NCBI GenBank assembly: GCA_032622095.1
Contig: CP136067.1
Location: forward strand, 180,580,556-180,644,555
Source: Siphonodentalium dalli
Taxonomy: Eukaryota > Mollusca > Scaphopoda > Gadilida > Siphonodentaliidae
Length of the DNA stretch: 64,000 bases
Direction of reading: 5' to 3'
Every line of letters starts with the position of its first letter. Positions within the stretch are counted from its first letter, which is position 1. Shown here piece after piece: positions 1-11,700 of the stretch. Below the pieces are notes generated by a model. It did not search any database and was not told the DNA's origin. It saw nothing but the letters and a program-made list of their open reading frames with translations. The position numbers were made by a program, and so were the translations under genes.

Positions 1-458
1 CTGGGAACATTTTAAAGTTTTGATAGGGAACCTCAGAAAGTTGAAAAAATAATGCAGGGAATATATTTCTTAGATATTACCTGTTCCTTAATAATGTCCT
101 TCACTGTTGGTGAAGGGCACAGATCGAAATTTTATGATTTAAGTAAATTTGTAACCGAGTTTACTTTGCATCGCTTACAATTATGGAATTTATCCTGGGT
201 AATTAATATGGTATTTATTGCGATATCGGCTCACAAAAGTCAGAAAAAAAAACATGCAATATGGGAACATTTACGTACAGTCAAGTACATTATTATTAAG
301 GAACAGATAACAACTAAGAAATATATTCGCCGCGTTATTTTTCGACTTTATAAAGTTCCCTGTCAAAACTTCAAATAGTTCCAAGGTTTTGTACTGGTGG
401 AACATGATCTCTAAGGGAGTTAGCCAGAGTAGAGATTCATGGCATGATCTGGGGTCAT
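1..458. mobile_element. Palindromic-end MITE, truncated by window start
   Basis: The right end (373-458) is an inverted match to the left end of the element at 9269-9771, with the words CCAGTACAAAACC and CATGCCATGAATCTC. The window begins inside the left arm. No coding content was recognised. Confidence 0.7.
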
Positions 459-564
459 ACATACCATTCCCGAGAAAACGAGAGTTGTTTTGAATGGACT
501 CAAACAAGCACAGGTGGGTTCTGATTCACACACAAGTATTCTGAAAAGAAATTAATTATACATG

Positions 565-941
565 TTAACCCTTCCATGAATGGAACTCCATGAAATATTA
601 CGAAAACCCTGCGACAATGCATTATCATATACAGTAATGCCCTAAATAATCGACTCCTTAACCACAGCAGAATTATGGGTAACTTTTCAGGATTTAGTCG
701 GAAATATGGCTTGTTGCCATTCATCGGAAAGCTTTCCAATGAATGGCAACAAGCCATATTTCCTACTAAAGCCTGAAAAGTTACCCATAACTCTGCTGTG
801 GTTAAGGAGTCGATTATTTAGGGCATTACTGTATATTCGAGTCTCCCATAGGAAGCCTCACATATATAAGAAATACATTGGCCTATCAATATTTATCTTG
901 ACCTTGTAAGCCAGTGCATTCTCTTTTAATATATGCAAGGT
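565..941. mobile_element. piggyBac-like MITE (CATGACGGGAGC family) interrupted by a TA-MITE
   Basis: It starts TTAACCCTTCCATGAATGG. The hairpin module follows after an inserted element at 632-831; the remainder resembles other family copies up to about 941, where it is truncated. Confidence 0.65.
632..831. mobile_element. TA-flanked palindromic MITE (CAGTAATGCCC ends), copy 1
   Basis: Two arms of roughly 95 bp face each other, reading CAGTAATGCCCTAAATAATC outward and containing GGCTTGTTGCCATTCATCGG. It is flanked by TA on both sides, typical of Tc1/mariner-type insertion, and has no ORF. It is inserted into an older MITE. Confidence 0.85.
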
Positions 942-1516
942 GACATATTCTAACAGTCTTCAATATTCCACTGCATTTTCGAACTCATTGTTTTCATTAT
1001 ATATATGTAAGAATTGTAAAATGACTGCATACAGGGTCACAAATGATTTGAGAGTAGTCATCATATTATCAAGTGTCGATTGCAGTATTTATGAGAACAT
1101 AATGAGCTTACATCCTCTTATTTGATAACTGATTGAATTCACGATTGAGTTACAATACTGTAAAAGTACATTTATTCGTGGTGGTCCAATTTTTGTGGTT
1201 GTTAATAACACGTAATTAAAAACTCCTTGAAAAAAAAATCTTCAAAACTATCGCAGTTGCCAGTTTGAGAAATGTCATGCTGGAGGTAACTCTATTGACC
1301 CGATATATATTCAAATCATAGGGAGGTAACTCTATCGATCTCGGAGTATATTAATAGAAGAATAGTTAGGTCTAAATTACGATGCTTAATGAAAATAAAT
1401 AACATGACAATAACACATGTTTGTATTTTTAACTATTGACAGTCACATATCAGTCCAGCTTTTGTGAAACCCGACACAATCACAAGTCTACTTTTGTAAC
1501 CAGCTTTTAAGAGACA
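942..1516. other. Flanking intron sequence, nothing recognised
   Basis: AT-rich, no exon or known element. The phrase GGAGGTAACTCTAT occurs twice about 60 bp apart (around 1272 and 1322). Confidence 0.5.
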
Positions 1517-1518
1517 TA

Positions 1519-1978
1519 TGTGACCCGCCATATCAAATCCAGTCATAGTCGGGATTTTTTTTACCCTGTGCCAATGCATTCTCTTATATATGCGAGTCGA
1601 CCATAGGTTGCCTCGCATATATAAGAGAATGCATTGGCCTAACAATTTTTTATCATTTTTTTTTAATAAATGTTTCTTACAATTTTTAGGACATAAAATA
1701 AAAAAAACACCCATTACCCTGCAGGGAGCCCCACACATATATAGAAGCACATAGAAGAGTGTCGTCTGCTCATGTTTGTCTGGGGCTCTGTATGGGTGAA
1801 ATTATAAAATTGTTAAAGAATACAAGAACAAATTATTAAAATTGTAAAAAATTGTTAGGCCAATGCATTCTCTTATATATGCGAGGCGACCTATGGTCGA
1901 CTCGCATATATAAGAGAATGCATTGGCACAGGGTAAAAAAATCCCGACTTATGACTGGATTTGATATGGCGGGTCACA
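1519..1978. mobile_element. TGTGACCC-ended MITE with two hairpin modules, copy 1
   Basis: The ends TGTGACCCGCCATATCAAAT are inverted and flanked by TA. Inside are two copies of the 69-bp hairpin (about 1569-1637 and 1858-1926) in opposite orientation, separated by an A/T-rich spacer. Confidence 0.85.
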
Positions 1979-1980
1979 TA

Positions 1981-2570
1981 TTTGCATTATGTAGTTGACC
2001 GTTTAGGGGTATATTTTATATGGTGAAGATTAACCAGATGTTGGCTTCGGTAAATAATCCTCCTTCTTGCATATGATTGTTTTGAGAAGAGAGTGACTTT
2101 CACCTAGCTTATGAAGGTTTATGTAATAAAATCCTGTTAACAATTCTCTATAGTCGGCAACAAAAGCTTGGACACGACATGATAATTACGCCCACAGAGC
2201 AGATGCGCAATTTCCGACAGCTCGCAAATGCAAGGTGGCTGTACTTCTATCAATTGGACTTGATTGTTATTATTTGGGGTTTGGAGGTGACAGTTAGTAC
2301 TACTGGGTCCACAAATTTACATCATAAATGGCTGAACCATGGAAATTGATACAAACAAACTTAAAGCCATTCAAAGCAATATACAATGTAATTTATCCAT
2401 TTCTGGGGATATTCATACCCCTCAGTGAGTATTCAGCTATCAATGATTTATCTGTAAATAAAATGCCACATATTTCCTGGTCTTTTTGGGGGAAAAGTAG
2501 CTTTTTTAGAAACAAGAAATAAGTATTTTCTAATTAGATATAACTAATGCTATAATATAGTAAATTAAAT
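1981..2570. other. Intron sequence, nothing recognised
   Basis: No WDR60 exon, element end or convincing ORF was found here. I searched the minus strand for the next WD40 exon without success. Confidence 0.5.
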
Positions 2571-2620
2571 AATCAGGGAATTCCGATTATAATTCTGACA
2601 AAATTCATCAGGCAAACATA

Positions 2621-2680
2621 GGCTGGACCCATATGAGAAAACATAACGTAGGCTGGACCCATATGAGAAAACATAACGTA
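2621..2680. repeat. 30-bp tandem duplication beside exon u
   Basis: Two perfect head-to-tail copies of a 30-bp unit starting GGCTGGACCCATATGAGAAA lie 11 bp beyond the splice donor of exon u. Confidence 0.9.
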
Positions 2681-2691
2681 GGACAGCTTAC

Positions 2692-2774
2692 TTGTGAGGA
2701 GTACTGAGATCGAGTGTGTTCCATATACAAATAAGACCTTTCTCCGTCAAGAAATTATATTCACTGGTTTCAAT
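2692..2774 (-). CDS. DYNC2I1: WDR60 exon u (end of WD40 blade 1)
   Basis: The 83-nt exon begins IETSEYNFLTEKGLICIWNT and ends LDLSTPHK, phase 0 in and phase 2 out, acceptor ...CTTTCAG, donor GTAAGC. LICIWN is the closing strand of a WD repeat and matches YVLCVWD in vertebrate WDR60. The next exon (phase 2 start) was not found in 1-2691, so the gene continues past the window edge. Confidence 0.93.
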
Positions 2775-5700
2775 CTGAAAGAAAGAAAATAAGAAATAAT
2801 CAAATGAAATGCACAAGTGAATATAGGTTTTATATGTTACGCTGGATAAATGTAACATATGGCATGATGAAGAACATCTGTGTGCTAACACTTCAGAGCA
2901 AGTGAAATAATCTTCAACAAATTGTTCTGACTTGCAGCTACAGTATTCAACTCTTTTATACTAAATGGATTCTCCCATTTAGTTATAGAAGTATAAAATG
3001 GAACATTCTATTATTAATTTGGAGGGGTGTTCGTGTAATTAAAGCAGTTGAGACAGAAAAACAGTTAATACAAGATCAGAATGATTCATATTGATACGTG
3101 GGAAATGTTCAGATAATAATTAATCATTGGACTTATTTACAGCGACATATTGGACTAAGAATAAGGACAAATAAATAAAAATACTGTGTTCTCAAGCAAC
3201 TCCCTCATCACCCAAAAGAGGGCCTCATCAAATAAATAAAATACTGTGTTCTCAGGCACCTCCCTCATCACCCAAAAGAGAGCCTCATCAAATAAATAAA
3301 ATACTGTGTTCTCAGGCACCTCCCTCATCACCCAAAAGAGGGTCTCATCAAATAAATAAAATACTGTGTTCTCAGGCACCTCCCTCATCACCCAAAAGAG
3401 AGCCTCATCAAATAAATAAAATACTGTGTTCTCAGGCACCTCCCTCATCACCCAAAAGAGGGTCTCATCAAATAAATAAAATACTGTGTTCTCAGGCACC
3501 TCCCTCATCACCCAAAAGAGAGCCTCATCAAATAAATAAAATACTGTGTTCTCAGGCACCTCCCTCATCACCCAAAAGAGAGCCTCATCAAATAAATAAA
3601 ATACTGTGTTCTCAGGCACCTCCCTCATCACCCAAAAGAGAGCCTCATCAAATAAATAAAATACTGTGTTCTCAGGCACCTCCCTCATCACCCAAAAGAG
3701 AGCCTCATCAAATAAATAAAATACTGTGTTCTCAGGCACCTCCCTCATCACCCAAAAGAGAGCCTCATCAAATAAATAAAATACTGTGTTCTCAGGCACC
3801 TCCCTCATCACCCAAAAGAGAGCCTCATCCAATAAATAAAATACTGTGTTCTCAGGCACCTCCCTCATCACCCAAAAGAGAGCCTCATCAAATAAATAAA
3901 ATACTGTGTTCTCAGGCACCTCCCTCATCACCCAAAAGAGAGCCTCATCAAATAAATAAAATACTGTGTTCTCAGGCACCTCCCTCATCACCCAAAAGAG
4001 AGCCTCATCAAATAAATAAAATACTGTGTTCTCAGGCACCTCCCTCATCACCCAAAAGAGAGCCTCATCAAATAAATAAAATACTGTGTTCTCAGGCACC
4101 TCCCTCATCACCCAAAAGAGAGCCTCATCAAATAAATAAAATACTGTGTTCTCAGGCACCTCCCTCATCACCCAAAAGAGAGCCTCATCAAATAAATAAA
4201 ATACTGTGTTCTCAGGCACCTCCCTCATCACCCAAAAGAGGGTCTCATCAAATAAATAAAATACTGTGTTCTCAGGCACCTCCCTCATCACCCAAAAGAG
4301 AGCCTCATCAAATAAATAAAATACTGTGTTCTCAGGCACCTCCCTCATCACCCAAAAGAGAGCCTCATCAAATAAATAAAATACTGTGTTCTCAGGCACC
4401 TCCCTCATCACCCAAAAGAGGGTCTCATCAAATAAATAAAATACTGTGTTCTCAGGCACCTCCCTCATCACCCAAAAGAGAGCCTCATCAAATAAATAAA
4501 ATACTGTGTTCTCAGGCACCTCCCTCATCACCCAAAAGAGAGCCTCATCCAATAAATAAAATACTGTGTTCTCAGGCACCTCCCTCATCACCCAAAAGAG
4601 AGCCTCATCCAAGCCTGCAAATAGCCAGAGGGTGAATTTAGTGATGCTAACCTGCACAGCGGGCTAGCATCACCAAATTCACCCTCTGGAGACCTCATTC
4701 TGCTTAGGCCTCATCTTCTGGGAAGTATCTATAGTATCAAATTAACATTGTTTTTAGTTACATTTCCCTTCTAGGAAGTTTCTATATCCCTTAATTTGCA
4801 GAAGATAAAATCCATAATCGAGGCCCCCAATGGGTGAACATCACCAACTGGGGAACATCAATCTGATCCTAGGTCTGCCATAGCAGTTGAGGGCCTAAGC
4901 AGAATGAGGTCCCCAGAGGGTGAGTTTAGTGATGCTATCCCGCTATGCGGGGTAGCATCACTAAATTCACATACGGTGGGGACCTCATTCTGCAAATGAC
5001 AGACACACTATTTGCAGGCTTGGCCTCATCAGAAAATTTTATTTGCAATTTCATCCAGAATTTTCAAAGAGTTCAAAACTATTTCTCCAATTTATCCACT
5101 ATTAGAAATTTAGATTGGCTTTTGTTGAAGATATGATGATTAAAAGGCATTGGAGGATAGATTCTCTACATTGTTTAGGATATTGTAGGATGTTTTGCCA
5201 TAGAAATTACCTATACAACTATTAATTTATAGAATTCTTGGAAAAAATAAAAAAAAGTCTCCCTCCCTCATCAAATTTCCCATTTACAATTAATTGCCTG
5301 AAAACACAGATATATAATTTTAACCGTTTCATGACGGCAACTATTCTTGTGCAACATTAAAGAACCTGTGCCAGTGCAGTCTCTTTCTTATACATGCGAG
5401 TTTCCCATAGGGAGCCTCGTATATATAAAAGAATGCACTGGCTTACAAGGTCAAGCTGACACGCATATATAAGAGAATGCATTGGCACAGGGTTTTCCCA
5501 AAATTTCAGAAAGCTCCAGTCATGGAAGGGTTAAAGGTACACAATCTGATTCGATGGTCCTTGTATCATCAGATTCCAACAACGTCATTTCTACAAAAGT
5601 CACTTTGGTAATCAGAATCGATTAATTACCAAAAAATAATGCTAACCACTGTCAGCTGTTGTATAAAATTTTTCACAACGTGTTATATCAACATTTTGTT

Positions 5701-8700
5701 CAATGCAATTTGGTATCGAGAGTATGTCGGTCAGCTTGTTGAATATTTGCTAGGCTGCCAAATATTCCAGGTGGTGAAAACTAACAGCTTTCAAAAATTG
5801 ATATCTAATAACTCTGAGCTTTGATGGGTGGGTTCCTCAACTCAAATCTGATTTTTTAACCCCGAAGCCAAAGAAATATTAATTTAGGAGCGTTAATTCA
5901 GATTATGTATATTTAATGGCCTAAAAAGTATTTAAAATTACTGGCACAGGGCTGGTATGCATAGTAAGTAGCATATTGGGCTGAGAATAAAGGATATCTA
6001 ACTTACTGGCACAGAGCTGCTATGCATAGTAAGAAGCAAATTGGGCTGAGTTACTTACTGGTATAGAGCTGCTATGCATAGTAAGTAGCATATTGGGCTG
6101 AGTTGGTGAGAATGAAGCATATTCCACGTAGCGACCTGTAAAAGAAACAAAAACATCCATAAATTATGGTATAATAGACACAAGCCTGGACATAGTATCT
6201 GACGTTTGCAGAATGAGGTTCCCAGAGGGTTAGCATCACCAAATTCACCCTCTGGGGACCTCATTCTGCTTAGACCTCATCTTCTGGAAAGTATCTATAG
6301 TTTCAAATTAACATTGTTTTTAGTTACTATTTCCCTTCTGTTTAGTTTCTATATCCCCTAATTTGCAGAATATAAATTGCATAAACCGAGGTGACTAATG
6401 GGTGAACATCTCCAACTTCAACTGAGGAACTTCAATCTGATCCTAAGTCTCCCATAGCAGTTAAGTCTGAGCAGAATGAGGTCCCCAGAGGGTGAATTTG
6501 GTGATGCTAACCCACCGTGCAGGATAGCGTCACTAAATTCACCCTCTAGGGACCTCATTCTGCAAATGCCAGACACACTATTTCAAGGCTTGCCAGAGGG
6601 TGAATTTGGTGATGCTAGCTTGCTGTGCAAATTAGAGGACACAGAAACTGAACAGAAGAAAAAAACTTAACTAAAATAAAACAATGTTAATTTGAGACTA
6701 TAGAAACTTCCCAGAAGATGAGGCCTAAGCAGAATGAGGTCCCAGAGGGTGAATTTGGTGATGCTATCACGCTGTGCTGGGTAGTATTACTAAATTCGCT
6801 ATTTAGGGACCTCATTATGCAAATGTCAGACACACTATATCCAGGCTTGAATAAACAGAATGCACACATGTCAAAAATATTAAGCTGTTTTATCAAATCA
6901 GTTACAGACGGATAAAGTCCCAGTTGCATACGGAGTATGGAGGAAAAATGTCACGTCCTGAGCTATATACAGTAGCGCCCTAAATAATCGACTCCTTACC
7001 ACAGCAGAATTATGGGTAACTTTTCAGGATTTAGTCGGAAATATGGCTTGTTGCCATTCATCAGAAAGCTCTCACTGAGACCTTTCCGATGAATGCCAAC
7101 AAGCCATATTTCTGACTAAATCCTGAAAAGTTACCCACAGTTGTGCTGTGGTTAATGAGTCGATTATTTCGGGCATTACTGTATATTAATTAATCTGAAT
7201 GTCTGATTGTTATGCATTTTGTAGAAAAAAAGAAAAAGCAGACAACAAATACAAAGTACAGAAGGAGTCCTATTTATTGGAGGGAAATGTTCAGATAATA
7301 AGTTGAACTAATTTCCTAAGGGAACTACTCATCAATGAGTATTTAACCCTTTGAGTGACAGGTCCGATTTTTGTATCAACCCATATACCCTGTGCCAATG
7401 CATTCTCTTATATATGCGAGTCGACCATAGGTCGCCTCGCATATATAAGAGAATGCATTGGCCTAACAATTTTTCATCATTTGTTATTATTTTTTACAAT
7501 TTTAATAATTTTTTAAAAATCTAAAAAAAAAAGAAGGTTTTTTATTTTTTTAGGGCCGTTTTACAGACCATAAATTAGGGTCGATGAGATCGGCCCCTGG
7601 CACTGAGAGGGTTAACCCTTTGGCAAGTGGAACGACATATATGTCGTTTCAGGAAGTGTCATTTTTATGTAGACATAACTTCAAATAATCATCTGATGAA
7701 TAAATAGATATTTTGAATAATATTATGCCCCAATGTATAAGTGCAATATATTATGATAGCACATGTAAGCAGAAAATACACATCAATTAAAACAAATTAT
7801 TTGACCCTTTTGACCCGAATTTGTTAAGAATTATTGCTATGACGTTAAACTCACGCATGACGTCATGTACATGACGTTATAAATACTCTCCAAAGAGTTA
7901 ACCCTTTACCCAACAGAAGGGGCCTGTGCCAATGCATTCTCTTATATATGCGAGTCGACCATAGGTCGCCTCGCATATATAAGAGAATGCATTGGCTTAA
8001 CACATTAAAAATTATAAAATTGTTAAAGAATGTAAGAAAAAATGGTAAAAAGTGTTGAAGCTTTATTTGGCCGGTTTTGGCCGGTTTGTTGGGTAAAGAG
8101 TTAATATAGAAAGGGTTACATTTACCTTCAGATATTGGCAAGCTGGGTAACTGAGAGTAGCCCTGGCTGATAGATATGCTAGCTTTGTTCCTGTCACCGT
8201 GTCCCCGGCTCTCACTCTCTTGACTCTCTTCTTCTAATAAGATACCTATTGTCTGAAATTATAGAAAAGCCCCAAGAGGGTGAATCACGCTTGCTATAAG
8301 TTTTATGTTAACCCTTTACCCAACAAACCGGCCAAAACCGGCCAAATAAAGCTTCAACAGCCTAAAATATCTTCGGTCTGTCTCAATAGAACCATACAAA
8401 TATGGATATCATTGGAACCGGCTCCTTGACCACATTGTGATAGTTACAGTTATGCCCTGTGCCAATGCATTCTCTTATATATGCGAGTCGACCATAGGTC
8501 GCCTCGCATATATAAGAGAATGCATTGGCCTAAAAAAATCTTTTTTTAACACTTTTTACCATTTTTTCTTACATTCTTTAACAATTTTATAATTTTTAAT
8601 GTGTTAAGCCAATGCATTCTCTTATATATGCGAGGCGACCTATGGTCGACTCGCATATATAAGAGAATGCATTGGCACAGGGCCGTTCTGTTGGGTAAAG

Positions 8701-11700
8701 GGTTAAGTTATGAGCTCTAAAATTTCATTGTTGAAGACACACATATTATTCAGATAACTGTGTCAAATATTATCAGGGTGTGGAGAAGCCCCAGTAAGCA
8801 CAGTTGGGACATAAGGTAACAAAGTAAACAAGAGCATCACTAGGGCGTGGCAAAATACGCCCACGAGAATTGGCGGGCAGAACCAAATTTGAACTTCACC
8901 TGTATTTTGGGCTAGTAAACTCTCATACCATCATTACTATGATACCAAATATCATTCCATTCAGTTCAGACTTACTAAAGTTATCATCTGGATAACAAAA
9001 TACGTCTTGTTTTTAAAATTACCAATAATTTTCCTGTGGTTAAGGAGTTCATTATTCAGGGCCTTGCTGTATATACACATACCTGCCCAGCTCGCTCAAC
9101 AAACTTTGACAGCTTTTCTAAATTCTCCGGTTTGTTCTCTGTGTACTGATTCTCATCTTCTTTTCCATCGCCTCCTGAATTATATTTTAATAGCATTTAG
9201 AATTAACAACTGTCAAGATATTTGGAGTATACTTTTATTCCCATAAGAATGAAACATTGTAAATATTAGATCATGCCATGAATCTCTACTCTGGCTAACG
9301 TCCGTAGAGATCATATTCCACCAGTACAAAACCTGGGAACTTTTTGAAGTTTTGACAGGGAACCTTATAAAGTCAAAAAATAACGGAGGGAATATATTTC
9401 TTAGTTAATATTGGTTCATTAATAATGTACTTCACTATAGGTGAAGGTCCCAACTTGAAATTGCATAATTTCAGTGACTGAGGAATTTTGCTTTGCATCG
9501 CTTACAATTATGAAATTTTGTCCTTGGTAATTAATTCAATGATTATTGCGATATCAGCTCACAAAAGTCAGAGAAATGCATGCAATCTCAAGTTTGGACC
9601 AACCCCTAACGTGAAATAGGTAATTGAGGAATAAGTATTAACAAAGAAATATAATCCCTGCTTTGTTAGTTTAATGTTATAAAGTTCCCTGTCATAACCA
9701 GTAAGAACATCAAAAAGTTCCCAGGTTTTGTACTGGTGGAATATGATCTGAGTAGAGATTATGGTATGATCTATGTAATATATATATTAACCCTTTCATG
9801 ATGGGAGCTGCGCTGGTGCTATATAATTCTATGCAGCATAAGAATAGCCAAGCCTGCAAATAGCGTGTCTGTCATTTGCAGAATGAGATCCCCAGAGGGT
9901 GAATTTAGTGACGCTATCCCGCATAGCGGGCTAGCATCACTAAATTCACCCTCTGGGGACCTCATTCTGCTAGGCCTCATCTTCTGGGAAGTATCTATGG
10001 TATCAAATTAACATTGTTTTTAGTTACGTTTTCCCATCTGGGAAGTTTCTATATCCCCTAATTTGCAGAAGATAAAATCCATAATCGAGGCGACCAATGG
10101 GTGAACATCACCAACTTCAACTGGGGAACTTCAATTTGATCCTAGGTCTGCATAGCAGTTGAGGGCCTAAGCAGAATGAGGTCCCCAGAGGGTGAATTTA
10201 GTGATGCTAGCCCGCTATGTGGGGTAGCGTCACTAAATTCACCCTCTGGGGACCTCATTCTGCAAATGACAGACACGCTATTTGCAGGCTTGAGAATAGC
10301 AAGTACTAAAGCGCTCTATGAGGCATGGTATAATAAGCTCATTGCTTTAATTTCAAATTTCACTAAGTCAAAAGAGTCCCATATTACTATAGTCTGCAAT
10401 TTAACTTAACCTTAATACTGTGGTAGTAAAGCGAGGTACCAAATTTTTTTAAATACTGAACTAAAGAACTTAAATTATCCAGAAACAAACATGAACTTCC
10501 GGACAGACGGACTAAAAAAACATAATGCGTCAAGTTTTTTTAACCCTTCCATGACTGGAGCATCCTGAAATTTTGCGAAAACCCTGTGCCAATGCATTCT
10601 CTTATATATATGTGAGTCTCCCATAGGGAGCCTCACATATATGAGAGAATACAATGGCCTAACAATATTTACCTTGACCGTGTAAGCCATAAGAGAATGC
10701 ACTGGCACAGAATCTTTAATGCTGCACCAGCGCAGCTCCCATCATGAAATGGTTAAATTGGGGAAATAAAAAATAACTTACTGCCACACCCCCTGGATTC
10801 TTCTGGTGGATGCTGAGTCCATTTATGACACACATCAATCTCTTCTGTCTGAATTTCTTGATCTAGATCATCTTCATTGGTCTGGACATAAGACTGAAAT
10901 TATACCAACAAGTATTAGGGACCTGTGAATAGATTCGATTTGATGCGATTCGGAAGCTTTCATCTGATTCAATTTTATTAGAAATTGGCTGTCCTGATTA
11001 AAATTGTATCGAATCATTGGCATTATCAGTTGCATTATCATTAATTCAATGGACCATACTGCTTTTTTGCGAAGATATATTATGATACCAACGCATATAA
11101 ATAACATTGTCGTCGACCTGAGCTATACTATAGACCACCTTGCATCTGATATAACACAATTTCATATATATGTCAAACTTGTGAACCCGATTGCGTTCTG
11201 GCTTCAATATGGCTTCTGAACTGTTTCGTTATTGTACAACAGAGACGGCCACAAAGAATGCGCCCTTAATTTGTTAGACAAGAATTTGATTCATTTAAAG
11301 ATAATATTTACATTGTATACTGACGACCATTTATCGTCATTATGAAGTGAGCAAATTGATATTGGTACGGCCTCCGAGTCATGTATTATGTTCATCTTCA
11401 CTATTATTATGCCTGATGCAACGATTCGATTCAAGATTTGATGCGATTCGGAATCATTTGGCTGATTCGATTCGAAATGAAAATGCCCGATTCGCAGCGC
11501 CCTAACCAGAATGAAAAGAATTGCTGCCAAAAATCTCACAGCTATATGGCCGAACAAAAACCTCCAGTAACTAATGCCAGTAAAATCTCACCACTATATG
11601 GTTGAACAAAAACCTCCATTAACTAATGCCAGTAAAATCTCACCACTATATGACCGAACAAAAACCTCCAGTAACTAATGCCAGTAAAATCTCACCACTA

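Noticed and set aside
3155-4657. 500-codon minus-strand ORF of 20-residue repeats as a protein gene
   Set aside because: It is exactly the 60-bp minisatellite with element sequence at one end; the flanks show no signal peptide, domain or plausible promoter, and it lies in a WDR60 intron.
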